Positions 51,712 through 62,362 of a stretch of DNA of 64,000 nt are shown piece after piece (positions within the stretch are counted from its first letter, which is position 1; each line of letters begins with the position of its first letter). The translations under genes and the position numbers were made by a program. Location: assembly GCF_000208925.1 (NCBI RefSeq), contig NW_001914874.1, positions 25,264-89,263 on the forward strand, written 5' to 3'. The DNA is from Entamoeba histolytica HM-1:IMSS (taxonomy: Eukaryota; Evosea; Mastigamoebida; Endamoebidae). The notes under the pieces are model-generated. The model did not search any database, was not told where the DNA came from, and saw only the letters and a list, made by a program, of their open reading frames with translations.

Positions 51712-52773
51712 ATGGGAAAAGATTATTATGAAATATTAGGAGTTGACAGAAATGTTAATGAAAATGATTTGAAAAAAGCTTATCGTAAGCTTGCATTAAA
51801 ATGGCATCCAGATAGAAATCCAAATAATAAAGAAGAAGCAAGTGAAAAATTTAAAGAGATTGCAGAAGCTTATTCAGTATTATCAGATCCTAAAAAGAAA
51901 GAAATTTATGATCGTTATGGTGAAGATGGTTTAAAGAGTGGAATGGGAGGTAATGGATTTGCTAGAGAAGGAGGATTTCCAGGAGGAACATATACATTTA
52001 CTAGTAATGGTGATTTTAATCCATTTGATTTATTCAATGAAATGTTTGGTGGAATGGGTGGAGTTCCAAAAGGAGGAAGAGGTAAAAGAAGTTTTAATAT
52101 GGGAGGAATGCCAAGAGACTTTGGAGGATTTAGTGGATTTGGAATGCCACAAGGAGGAAGATATACATTTAATACAGGAGATGATTCATCTATGGATGAA
52201 GGTTTTGGTAAACAGAAAGGGGAAGATGTAACTTCAAATGTCAATTGTACTTTAGAAGAATTATATTCTGGGTGTAAGAAAACACGTAGAATTACAAAAA
52301 ATATTACTCATTCAAATGGTTCAACAACTCAAGAATCAAATGAAGTTGAATTGAATATTTTACCAGGATGGAAAGATGGAACAAAAATCAGATTTGAAGG
52401 TTATGGAGATGAATCACCAAATGTTGAAGCTGGAGATATTGTTTTTGTAATTAAAACAATACCACATCCATTATTTACAAGAGATGGAGATGATTTACAT
52501 TGTACAATAACAATTAATTTACTTCAATCCTTAACTGGATTTAAATTAACTATACCATTCTTAGATGGTTCAGAAGTAAGTAAGAAAATAGAAAATATTA
52601 TTACTTCTGATTATGTTGAAGTAATTAAAGGAAAAGGTATGCCAATAAGAAAATCACCTGGAAATTATGGAGATTTAAAAATTCATTTCAAGATTCAAAA
52701 TCCTACATATTTATCACAACAACAAAAAGATGATTTAAAGAAAGTTTTGAAAACAGTACATAATTGGGCTTAA
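51712..52773 (+). CDS. DnaJ/Hsp40 type B (DNAJB1-like) co-chaperone
   Basis: This 353-residue co-chaperone has the J domain (residues about 4-68, [13 protein letters not shown] in [10 protein letters not shown]), a Gly/Phe-rich linker to about residue 165, and two C-terminal substrate domains (about 175-350), with [35 protein letters not shown] and [21 protein letters not shown]. There is no zinc finger, so it is the B (Sis1-like) type that activates cytosolic Hsp70. It is intron-less. Its 3' end overlaps the convergent phosphatase frame by 71 bases. Confidence 0.94.
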   Translation: MGKDYYEILGVDRNVNENDLKKAYRKLALKWHPDRNPNNKEEASEKFKEIAEAYSVLSDPKKKEIYDRYGEDGLKSGMGGNGFAREGGFPGGTYTFTSNGDFNPFDLFNEMFGGMGGVPKGGRGKRSFNMGGMPRDFGGFSGFGMPQGGRYTFNTGDDSSMDEGFGKQKGEDVTSNVNCTLEELYSGCKKTRRITKNITHSNGSTTQESNEVELNILPGWKDGTKIRFEGYGDESPNVEAGDIVFVIKTIPHPLFTRDGDDLHCTITINLLQSLTGFKLTIPFLDGSEVSKKIENIITSDYVEVIKGKGMPIRKSPGNYGDLKIHFKIQNPTYLSQQQKDDLKKVLKTVHNWA

Positions 52774-53437
52774 ATAAATTTTTATTTGTTATTTTGTTTG
52801 TAAATTTAAAATTAAACGAATAAAAAACATAAAATACAACATTTAATGAATGTTCTAATACTATGTCTCTTACATCATCCATAAAAGAACAATAATTAAT
52901 AAACTTTTCAATGTCTATCATTTCATCATCTATTCCTCCATTATATTTTTTACAAACATATACATTTTCTAATTTTTTCCATGCAGAAGGATTATCGTCA
53001 ATACAAATTATTCGTTTAACATTATAATTAATATTATGAATAGTTTTATAAATAAATCCTTCTTCTTCAAGACAATCTTCTCTATAAAGAATTTTAGAAA
53101 ATAATTTACAATTTTTTTCTAAATGACTAACAACTTGATCAGCATATTCTTTTTTTGATGCAGTATAAATCATAATTCGAAATTGTTTTGAAAGTCTTTC
53201 CAATGTTTCAACAACTCCTTTTCTTACTTCACAATAATACTTTATTTCATTAACTCTAATTGTAAATATATCTGATGAATTAATACATAGATTATTAGTA
53301 TTTATGTGGGTATGGATAAGAGTATCATCTAAGTCAAACACAACCAATAATGGACATTCTTTTTGAATATTTTGAAATAACACAAACTCTCTTTGTTGAT
53401 TTATTGAAATAATGTTGTTGTAGTTTGTTTTATTCAT
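52703..53437 (-). CDS. SCP/FCP1-like HAD phosphatase
   Basis: This 244-residue protein has the HAD phosphatase fingerprint of the FCP1/SCP/NIF group: [13 protein letters not shown] (catalytic Asp pair, about residues 31-43), [15 protein letters not shown], then [12 protein letters not shown]. These enzymes dephosphorylate serines in RNA polymerase II tails or signalling proteins. Its last 60 residues look unrelated to the fold and run into the end of the DnaJ gene on the opposite strand, so the true stop could be a little upstream by an intron I could not find. Function in transcription is a family inference. Confidence 0.82.
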   Translation of the reverse strand: MNKTNYNNIISINQQREFVLFQNIQKECPLLVVFDLDDTLIHTHINTNNLCINSSDIFTIRVNEIKYYCEVRKGVVETLERLSKQFRIMIYTASKKEYADQVVSHLEKNCKLFSKILYREDCLEEEGFIYKTIHNINYNVKRIICIDDNPSAWKKLENVYVCKKYNGGIDDEMIDIEKFINYCSFMDDVRDIVLEHSLNVVFYVFYSFNFKFTNKITNKNLFKPNYVLFSKLSLNHLFVVVINM

Positions 53438-53609
53438 TTAAATAAAATGTAAATATTATATAGATTTTCTCACCATGATTTATTTCATTTGATTTATGAT
53501 TCAAGTTTTATTAATACCATCATTAAAGAATCATTTGAAATAACATATTTTTATTTTTAAAAAAGTAAAAAAAAATAAGAAAATTTGTGATATAAATAGT
53601 AGTTTTCAT

Positions 53610-54694
<1,085 letters not shown>

Positions 54695-55737
54695 TTAAGT
54701 TAGCTTTTCTGTTTTGACAATATTTATGTTTTTTATTTTATTGACTTGAGATAGGTGTTTATATTAATTCAGCCAAAGGTTTGAATTTAGACATATTTAT
54801 TCTTTAAAAAATAGTGAGTGTCATAGTTGAAGCATAGAAGGTATGTCATTATTAAAAGATCTGTTATAACGAATATCATATAATAAACTTTTATGATTGA
54901 AAAGTCGATTTATGAAAATAAAGATGAAAAATACATATCAAATTAATAAGGGTGTTATATAATTATAACACAGTAAAGAAGAATTGCTATTTGAAGTATT
55001 CAAATAAATATTTAAAACTAATACAATACTCTTGATTTAAATGCCCAACACAACTTTTTTTTAATTAAATTAATTTTTCTGTTTAATTATTATTAAGACT
55101 TTTGATTAATAAATGTAATATGTTCTTTGGACTTTGTTTGACATTGAAAAAAAATAAGTTCATTGTTATTAGGTTCTATTAAAAGTGCTTTTAAGTTAAA
55201 GTGATGAATAATTCATTACTAATATATTTAAATTGAATTTATTTATTAAAGTTAAAATGAATTAGTGTAAACAATACTTAAATAAAAATACTTATTGAAT
55301 AAATTAAATTTGTTTTCAATTCATTCAAAATGAACGTGTAATATAATTTGAAGAAAATATTTAATTATTTTGAGTTTTTCTTTTCATAAAAATAATTATA
55401 ACTTATTGTTTTTTTTATATTATTTAATAGTATTTTATATTATTATAAAATTATAATATTTTGAAAATAGAAAAAGAATTAAAATTTGAAATTACATTAA
55501 GGTTTTGAAGTATTTGTTAATGTATTGAATATAAACATTCAAAAAAAAATCTAAATAAAAACAAACTAGAAAAAAAAACAAAGAGAATAAACAACCAACA
55601 ATTTAAAAAATTATTTTTGATACTTTTAAATAAGAAAGAAAAAAAAGAAATAAATAATTATAACAAAATAGAAAAGAATGTACAATAAAAAGTGAAATAA
55701 ATAACAAAAGAAAAAAATAACACAATTAATTTACATT
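54695..55737. other. Convergent AT-rich intergenic region
   Basis: No gene is seen in about 1 kb. It contains the 3' ends of GAPDH and of the minus-strand hypothetical gene and many A/T homopolymers. Confidence 0.5.
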
Positions 55738-56298
55738 TTAATGAAACCAAAGAGAATTATTGGTGATAACAAGGTTTGAATTTTCATTAATTGATTGAAT
55801 AAGAGAATTATGATAATTCTTACCAAAAAGTTCCACTTGTTCTCTACTAAACATAAAAAATCCTTTATAAAATATTTGTTGAATTGTTTCACTTTTAGCA
55901 ATACCATTCTTTCCTTGAGATTTTGTTGTATTAAAAAAATAACCAAATTCACTGAGAATGTCCATTAATAAATGAAGACACTCAGTAAATTTATTATTTT
56001 CATATCTACGAAGAGATGTTTTTTCTTTAACACCTTTTCTTCGTTCCATTTCAATTATTTCCTTACATCTTCTTTCAATATATTCAGTAATATTGATAGA
56101 ATAATTTTTAAATTTTAATTCTTTAATATTAAGGAATTGTAAGGTTGTTGTAGTTTTTTTAGAAGGTTTTCCAAAAACAATATCACAATAAGGTAAAAGC
56201 AATTTAATCAATATTGATTCTTGATAAACTTGATAATTTTTATATATTTGGTATTTATTTTGTTGTTTTACACTAGTGTTTATTTGATTAGAAGTCAT
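55738..56298 (-). CDS. Hypothetical protein
   Basis: I do not recognise this 186-residue protein. It is moderately basic and Asn/Tyr-rich with no signal peptide or membrane span. A central helical segment (EYIERRCKEIIEMERRKGVKEK) precedes FTECLHLLMDILSEFGYFF. The start ATG at 56298 gives MTSNQINTSVK. It lies beside the SINE-like insertion, separated by about 1 kb of non-coding DNA. Confidence 0.55.
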   Translation of the reverse strand: MTSNQINTSVKQQNKYQIYKNYQVYQESILIKLLLPYCDIVFGKPSKKTTTTLQFLNIKELKFKNYSINITEYIERRCKEIIEMERRKGVKEKTSLRRYENNKFTECLHLLMDILSEFGYFFNTTKSQGKNGIAKSETIQQIFYKGFFMFSREQVELFGKNYHNSLIQSINENSNLVITNNSLWFH

Positions 56299-57346
56299 TT
56301 ATTAAAGAAACTTGTTCTCGCAACCCTTTAAATTTCTATATCTCAATGAATATAAAAATAGATTTAGAGCAAATAAACCAAGTAACGTATCACTTGGAAA
56401 TTATAAATAATAAAGGTTCTATGTGCTATTTTTATATTTTTATCATTTTTTTTTCTTTTTGAAAATAGATTTATTTTTATTTTTGTAAAATCTTTGTCTA
56501 AAATTGAATTTAGAATAGTTATTTTTATTTTTTAGTTTTTTTATTATATTTAATAGTTATTGATTTTATAATTCTATTTTTAATTACATTATACTAAAAA
56601 CAAAAAATAAAATAATTTCTTTATTTTTTTGGAATTTCAAAACAGCTTATTCAGCATTATACAAATATTTCATTAAAATTTTATTATGTTAAACATTATT
56701 TTTAAGAAAAACAACCCCAAAGTTTTAAGTAGAATATTGTTCTTCTATATAAACAAGTTCTTTCTTTTTTCTTTTATTAAAGTTTCTGGGTTTTTCTGGA
56801 TTTTAATGAATTTAAAAAATATATCCTTGTTTTGTTTTTTGAAACCAATATAATTTTATTAAGATTGGGTTAATTGTGGTAGTATTACTACATACATAAT
56901 CTAATTTTTCAAATACAATATAAGTAGATATTATAATTTGCTTTTCTCTGAAAAGAAACATTATGCAATTATTTTTTATTCAAACATTTAATATTAATTA
57001 ATAAAATTTAATTTCAATTATAGAATGTGAATCAAGTATTTGTCTTTGAATAAGAACTTTCCATTGATTAAATCAAAAATTACATTTTGAATATATTTTT
57101 GATTTTGTTAAAACCTTCAAATTTCAAAAAACAAAGAAGAAAAAATACCCCTATTCTTTTTTTCTTTAAACTAATTTTAAAACAGTGACAATAACCGTTA
57201 TCATTCTACTAATTAATGAGACAATTTCTTTGTTAGTTTTCTATTTACTTCTCATATCTTTAATAATAATATTTCAATTCTGGAATAAATATAAAAAAAT
57301 TAAAATAAAAATTGTAAGTTTTTTATATTCAAAAAATTCATTTTTA
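56299..57346. other. AT-rich intergenic region left of a SINE-like element
   Basis: No gene is seen. The sequence is AT-rich with scattered homopolymers. Its last 20 bases belong to the left target-site duplication of the element at 57367. Confidence 0.5.
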
Positions 57347-57366
57347 TTTATTTAGGAGTAGTACTT
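57347..57366 (+). repeat. Left target-site duplication
   Basis: The 20 bases here, ending TTTAGGAGTAGTACTT, recur at 58026..58045, bracketing the SINE-like element. Long duplications of this size are typical of target-primed retrotransposition. Confidence 0.8.
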
Positions 57367-58025
57367 AGATTCGAAGATGGCACGTCAGAGACACCACATG
57401 AAACCCTAAAATAATCCCATGCTTCGAATCTCCCAGTTATCGTCTGGTTATGACGTGCCTTTGGTGAGATAATATCTATTCAACACTAACTGTTTATTAT
57501 TATTAATATTTATTAGAAGTGATTATTATAAAAGATTATTATTCATTGAGGTGTATTGTTATTCATTAACGTGTATTGTTATTCATTGAGGTGTATTGTT
57601 ATTCATTATTAATTATAAGGATTATTATTTACTAAGGGTGTATTATGTATTAAGAATTATCATTTATTAAAGAAGAAGCATATATAATTGATATTGTTGC
57701 ACAAAAATTAAACATAATGATATTATCAAGGAATAGGGTTTCTTTAAGGGGTGTCGAAGGTAAAAGGAGATGAGCTATAACAGTAAGTTATGGATATACT
57801 CTCCTTAAAACAACAATATAAAGAATGAGAAATATTATATTACTCATTAAAATCAAAATAAAAGTCAGGCAGCAACTTAATTGAGGAACCATTTAAGTCG
57901 AGCATGCTTGCAAAAACTTTATTTCAATAGAAATAAAGCGTGTTGAAGAAACTGATTCGCTCACTTCTCAACATGATGAACACATAAAGATAAGGTTAAT
58001 CATAATTGATTTCTTTTTTTTTTTT
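57367..58025 (+). mobile_element. SINE-like non-LTR element (EhSINE-like)
   Basis: The 659-bp body is flanked by a perfect 20-bp target-site duplication and has no open frame. It begins AGATTCGAAGATGG, contains a 20-bp tandem repeat array (57541..57610), and ends in a run of about 17 Ts just before the right duplication. E. histolytica SINEs are about 550 bp with internal short repeats and are mobilised by partner LINEs, so this looks like a longer relative or a new subfamily. Its base composition is less AT-rich at the 5' end (57367-57470), where long inverted repeats occur. The + orientation is assumed from the terminal T run. Confidence 0.72.
57541..57610 (+). repeat. 20-bp tandem repeat array (3.5 copies) inside the SINE-like element
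   Basis: Three full 20-bp units begin at 57541, 57561 and 57581, with a half unit at 57601. Units 1 and 3 are identical (ATTCATTGAGGTGTATTGTT); unit 2 differs at three positions (GAGG versus AACG). Copy number variation in this array would be expected between strains. Confidence 0.9.
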
Positions 58026-58045
58026 TTTATTTAGGAGTAGTACTT
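58026..58045 (+). repeat. Right target-site duplication
   Basis: This 20-bp copy matches 57347..57366 and follows the terminal T run of the element. The flanking bases differ after the copy, consistent with a true duplication rather than a larger repeat. Confidence 0.8.
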
Positions 58046-58846
58046 TACTAGTGATAAAACTCTAAAAGTCAATTTTACAAGTAACAACTTCTGATAATAT
58101 TTTCAAATTTATTGGACTGTTGTTATGCACATAATTATATACTGGCTATAGATAATACACAACAATACTAATTAGTTGAAAATTAAAATACTGTTGTTAA
58201 TTTTTCTTTTATAATATCTAGTCAAGTTAGAGTTTTTATTCATTTTTTTTTTTATAAATTTAAGGTAAGTTATTAACTTATAACTAATGCATGAACATTA
58301 AAAGGTTTCACAACAACTCTTTTCTTTGTTAGTCTATTGTCATTTTCTTTTCAATATTTCAAATTGACATTATAATTCAATATGTCTTGTAATAAATATA
58401 ATTAGAAATAAAATAATAATTAATAATTTATTATTGAAAGAAACTTTGAAATGTTAATAATTCAGAAAGAATTAATAGTAATGTATAATATTAAATTATT
58501 TTACATTAGTAGATGTGTTGTATTTTACTGTTTATTTGAATGAATATACTAATTGAAGTGAGTGTACTAATATAATTTAATTTAATGAATTTTGACTCTT
58601 TCAAGTAATATACTCTGAAAAAAAAAAAATAAGAATGAATAACTATGAAGGATTAAAAGTTTGTTGTTGTAAGTAAAATTAATGTTTAAAACAGACAGTT
58701 TGTTTTTTTTTGTTTATTCAATTTTTAAAAACAATAATTATTAAATATTCATTTATTTTTTATTTTTAGTGTAATTTCTAGTAAATCGTATTGAGGAAAA
58801 AAGGAAATCTCAAAAATAACATCGAAAAAAGATAAAATAAAATTAG
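58046..58846. other. AT-rich intergenic region right of the SINE-like element
   Basis: No gene is seen in 800 bases. It holds the phosphofructokinase promoter in its right part. Confidence 0.5.
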
Positions 58847-60166
58847 ATGACCGAAAGAAGACATGTCCATCAAAGAAATGATTTACTTATTGCTAAAAAA
58901 CCAGAAGAACCACTTCCATCATTAGAAATTACATCATTAGGAGAATGTAAATATGAAAATACATATGCATCACCTGAACCTTTTGTTAATGGAATGAAAA
59001 TGTCTATGTCTGCTATTAAAATTGATGGAATACCTGTTAATGAATGTGAAGTGGATTTAGCAGGACCAATGGAAAAAATATTCTTCATTCCAGAAAGAAC
59101 CAAAGTTGGAATAGTAACATGTGGAGGATTATGTCCAGGATTAAATAATGTTATTAGAGGATTAGTTATGAACCTTCAAAATAGATATGGAGTTAAACAA
59201 ATTTATGGTTTAAAATATGGTTATGAAGGACTTGTTCCTGAATTATCTGAACAAATGAAACTTGACACCCTTACAGTCAGTGATATTCATCAAAGAGGTG
59301 GAACTATATTAGGTACTTCAAGAGGAGCTCAAGACCCTAAAATTATGGCACAATTTCTTATTGATAATAATTTTAATATTCTCTTCACATTAGGAGGAGA
59401 TGGTACATTAAGAGGGGCAAATGCAATTAATAAAGAATTAAGAAGAAGAGGTAGTCCTATTGCAGTTGTTGGTATTCCTAAAACTATTGACAATGACATT
59501 TGTTATACAGACTCTACTTTTGGGTTTGATACTGCTGTAGAATTAGCACAAGAAGCTATTAATTCAGTTCATTATGAAGCTAAATCAGCAAAGAATGGAG
59601 TTGGAATAGTTAAACTAATGGGTAGAGATGCAGGGTTTATTGCATTATATGCATCAGTTGCATCAGGAGATGTAAATTTAGTATTAATTCCTGAGGTTGA
59701 TACACCAATTGAAGAGATTCTTAGAATGACAGAAAGAAGATTAATGTCAAAAGGACATATAGTGATTGTTATTGCTGAAGGGGCATGTCAAAATCTTAAA
59801 CCAAAAGGTCTTGATCTTGGTAGTGATAAATCAGGAAATATTGTTCATTGGGATGCTGTTACATATATTAGACAAGAAATAGATAAGTATTTAGAAAATA
59901 AAAAAATAGAACATACTATTAAATTTGTTGATCCATCTTATATGATTCGATCAGCACCATGTAGTGCAGCTGATGCACATTTCTGTTTATGTTTAGCAAA
60001 TGCAGCAGTTCATGTAGCTATGGCAGGAAAAACAGGATTAGTTATTTGTCATCATCATAACAATTTTGTTTCAATACCAATTGAAAGGGCATGTTATTAT
60101 TTGAAAAGAGTGAACCCTGAAGGACCAATGTTATCAATGATGAAATCGATTGAAATGGTAGAATAA
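58847..60166 (+). CDS. Phosphofructokinase, short (about 48 kDa) X-type
   Basis: This 439-residue enzyme phosphorylates fructose-6-phosphate. Motifs are TCGGLCPGLNNVIR (about 91-104), GGTILGTSRG, LGGDGTLRGA (Gly at the position that distinguishes ATP use), PKTIDND (Lys, as in PPi enzymes), MGRDAG and VDPSYMIRS. The combination of GGDG and PKTIDND is that of trypanosome-like PFKs. Entamoeba is known to have a 60-kDa PPi-dependent PFK and this shorter type, whose ATP use has been described. Phosphoryl donor for this copy is not decided by sequence alone. No intron is present. Confidence 0.93.
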   Translation: MTERRHVHQRNDLLIAKKPEEPLPSLEITSLGECKYENTYASPEPFVNGMKMSMSAIKIDGIPVNECEVDLAGPMEKIFFIPERTKVGIVTCGGLCPGLNNVIRGLVMNLQNRYGVKQIYGLKYGYEGLVPELSEQMKLDTLTVSDIHQRGGTILGTSRGAQDPKIMAQFLIDNNFNILFTLGGDGTLRGANAINKELRRRGSPIAVVGIPKTIDNDICYTDSTFGFDTAVELAQEAINSVHYEAKSAKNGVGIVKLMGRDAGFIALYASVASGDVNLVLIPEVDTPIEEILRMTERRLMSKGHIVIVIAEGACQNLKPKGLDLGSDKSGNIVHWDAVTYIRQEIDKYLENKKIEHTIKFVDPSYMIRSAPCSAADAHFCLCLANAAVHVAMAGKTGLVICHHHNNFVSIPIERACYYLKRVNPEGPMLSMMKSIEMVE

Positions 60167-60601
60167 AATATTCTTTCATTTTTTATCTTTGACTAGAGAG
60201 TTATTTTAATGAAAAATATCCTTACTAATTAATTCTATTTAAAAAACATATTTGTTTCAATAAAAAAGAAAAATATAAGAAACTTTTTTATATTAAATAA
60301 TATTACTCTTTTAACAAAAAGAATTATTTTTAAACACCATCTTCTTTGATTATAAGACAATTTAATAATACTAAAATGACAGTGTTTAAACATCTTTTTT
60401 TTTTAATAATATACTTTCTTCTTTATATAAAATAGATAACAAAAAATAAGTTATTATTCTTAATTATTTCAACAAGGTAATTTAATAGAAGAAAAACATT
60501 AAAAAGAAGAAATAATAAAAATACAATAAAGAAAAAAAGTTATTTTAAAGAATAGAAACTGAAAAAAAGAAGAAAACCAAAACATAATACATTGATACAA
60601 G
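60167..60601. other. AT-rich intergenic region
   Basis: No gene is seen. A-rich leader sequence precedes the ATG at 60602. Confidence 0.5.
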
Positions 60602-62071
60602 ATGTCAAGAGAGGGACATAGAATTAGATATAAAGAATATAAATGTACATTTCCAGGATGTAATGAACCAGCAAAAACAAAATACAATTGTATTTCACAT
60701 GTTTGGGATGGACATTTAAAATTATTACCACATGAATTTCATGGAATTGCATATAAAAGTTTACCTGAAGAAAAACGAAAAGAAGTTAAATCAAAATGTT
60801 TAGAATATATCACATTTGTAACTGATACAGTTAATCAACGAAAAAGAAAACCCTATAAAACTGGATTAGGTGATACTATTGAAAGTTCTAAAGAAATAGA
60901 AAATAACAATCAAATTATATCAATTACACCATCATGTAATGAAGATTTTATTACAATTCAAAGTGTTAATAAGAATATTAAAAGATTATGTATTGCAGGT
61001 GAATTATTTAGTGAAGCAGGGTTTTTCCAAAGAAGTGATCAAAGAAATAAAAATGAAATTCAAAAAATTACTGGAGCATTAGAACAACTTAAAAATGTTG
61101 TAGGATATTCTTTTGTTTATAAAAATGATGAAAATAATCAAAAATATGGATTTATGGCTCAAGAATTACAAAAAATATATCCTAACACAGTTAAAGTACT
61201 TCCTGATGGAACATTAAGTATTGATACTGTTGCATTACTTCCTTATATTGTGTCATCTTTAAAAGAATTATATACTTCTATAACAGAATTAAATAAAGTA
61301 ACTGAAATTACACAAAAAATTAAAGATATTCTTAAACAAGTTTTAGAACCACAAGAAATAGATGAAAATGAATTATTTATTGGTAAATTTGGATTAGGTC
61401 CAAAAAAAATAATTTGGTGGGTAGCAATAATATTTACAATATTATCAATTATAGAAGTAATTTGTATACCAAGTTTTGGAATGATTTGGATTTGGACTAT
61501 TGTTGTTTCATTTATAAATTGGTTGTCTTATTGGAAAAGTGATTGGAATGATGAAGTAATTAATAATAAGTTTAATAAAGAAATTATTATTAATATTATT
61601 ACTAGATGGTATATAATTATTTCAATTGGTTTAATAGCTTTTTCAATGACATTTTTAATGGGATCTACATTACAAATTTATATGAGTATTGTTATTGCTC
61701 TTAATTCTTTAATTGTTGGACTCACTTTTTTTGATATAACAAAGAAATTAGCAGGTTATTTAATGATATTTTCAATTATTCTTGCATTACTATTATTGCT
61801 TATTTTAAGCTTTATACAACCTTCTTATTCTTGTCTTCTTTCTTCGAGAAAACTTACTCAGTCTAATCGTTACATTTTTATTAAAGAGCAACCTCCATGG
61901 AATTGTATGGCTCCTTCATTACATTCAAATTCATCTTCACTTATTGTTGATTATACCAAACCATTCTCTTTAAAAGCAATTGATTTTGGAGTAACAGCAC
62001 GTGTTGAATTGAAGTGTGAGAATGGTATTTCATTTACATGTGGAAATGTTGAATTAGAATCTTCATTCTAA
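60602..62071 (+). CDS. C2H2 zinc finger plus S74 autoprocessing domain plus multi-span membrane protein
   Basis: This 489-residue protein combines three modules. Residues 13-40 form a C2H2 finger (YKCTFPGCNEPAKTKYNC...HVWDGH: Cys15, Cys20, His33, His38) followed by a basic KRKP patch near 80-84. Residues about 140-228 match the intramolecular-chaperone/peptidase S74 domain: SDQRNKNEIQKITGALEQL, GYSFVYK, YGFMAQELQKIYP, LSIDTVALLPYIVSSLKELY. The Ser145 and Lys150 spacing equals the self-cleaving Ser/Lys dyad of MYRF-type proteins. A short coiled coil follows. Then come about five membrane spans (269-289, 293-310, 334-354, 358-378, 384-404) and an extracytosolic tail with cysteines. It may be a membrane-tethered transcription factor released by self-cleavage. 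Confidence 0.8.
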   Translation: MSREGHRIRYKEYKCTFPGCNEPAKTKYNCISHVWDGHLKLLPHEFHGIAYKSLPEEKRKEVKSKCLEYITFVTDTVNQRKRKPYKTGLGDTIESSKEIENNNQIISITPSCNEDFITIQSVNKNIKRLCIAGELFSEAGFFQRSDQRNKNEIQKITGALEQLKNVVGYSFVYKNDENNQKYGFMAQELQKIYPNTVKVLPDGTLSIDTVALLPYIVSSLKELYTSITELNKVTEITQKIKDILKQVLEPQEIDENELFIGKFGLGPKKIIWWVAIIFTILSIIEVICIPSFGMIWIWTIVVSFINWLSYWKSDWNDEVINNKFNKEIIINIITRWYIIISIGLIAFSMTFLMGSTLQIYMSIVIALNSLIVGLTFFDITKKLAGYLMIFSIILALLLLLILSFIQPSYSCLLSSRKLTQSNRYIFIKEQPPWNCMAPSLHSNSSSLIVDYTKPFSLKAIDFGVTARVELKCENGISFTCGNVELESSF

Positions 62072-62362
62072 CTAAGTTTGTGTTATTCAAATAAAAATGA
62101 AAATAGTTATACAACAGTTTAATTTATCATCGGAAATAACAACTTAAATTTGATAAAAATAACAATAGTTGAAAGAAGTTCCTAAAAACTATTTATAAAT
62201 ACCAAAGAAAGATAAAAATAAAACTTAAAAACTACAAAAAAAATTTAAACCAAAGAGAAAGAAATGAATTTAGTGAGTGTAGAAAGATAGAGTTTTAGTT
62301 TTTCATTGTGTTGGAGGTATTGAGAAAGAAAACAAATTTAAAAAAAAAGGAATATTGAACCA

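Noticed and set aside
57541..57610. CRISPR-like or tRNA-linked short tandem repeat array
   Set aside because: No spacers; the 20-bp units are contiguous and lie inside a retroelement; no tRNA fold nearby.
57367..58025. DNA transposon (MITE) with terminal inverted repeats
   Set aside because: The inverted repeats lie only at one end, and the 20-bp target duplication plus terminal T run fit a non-LTR mechanism better.
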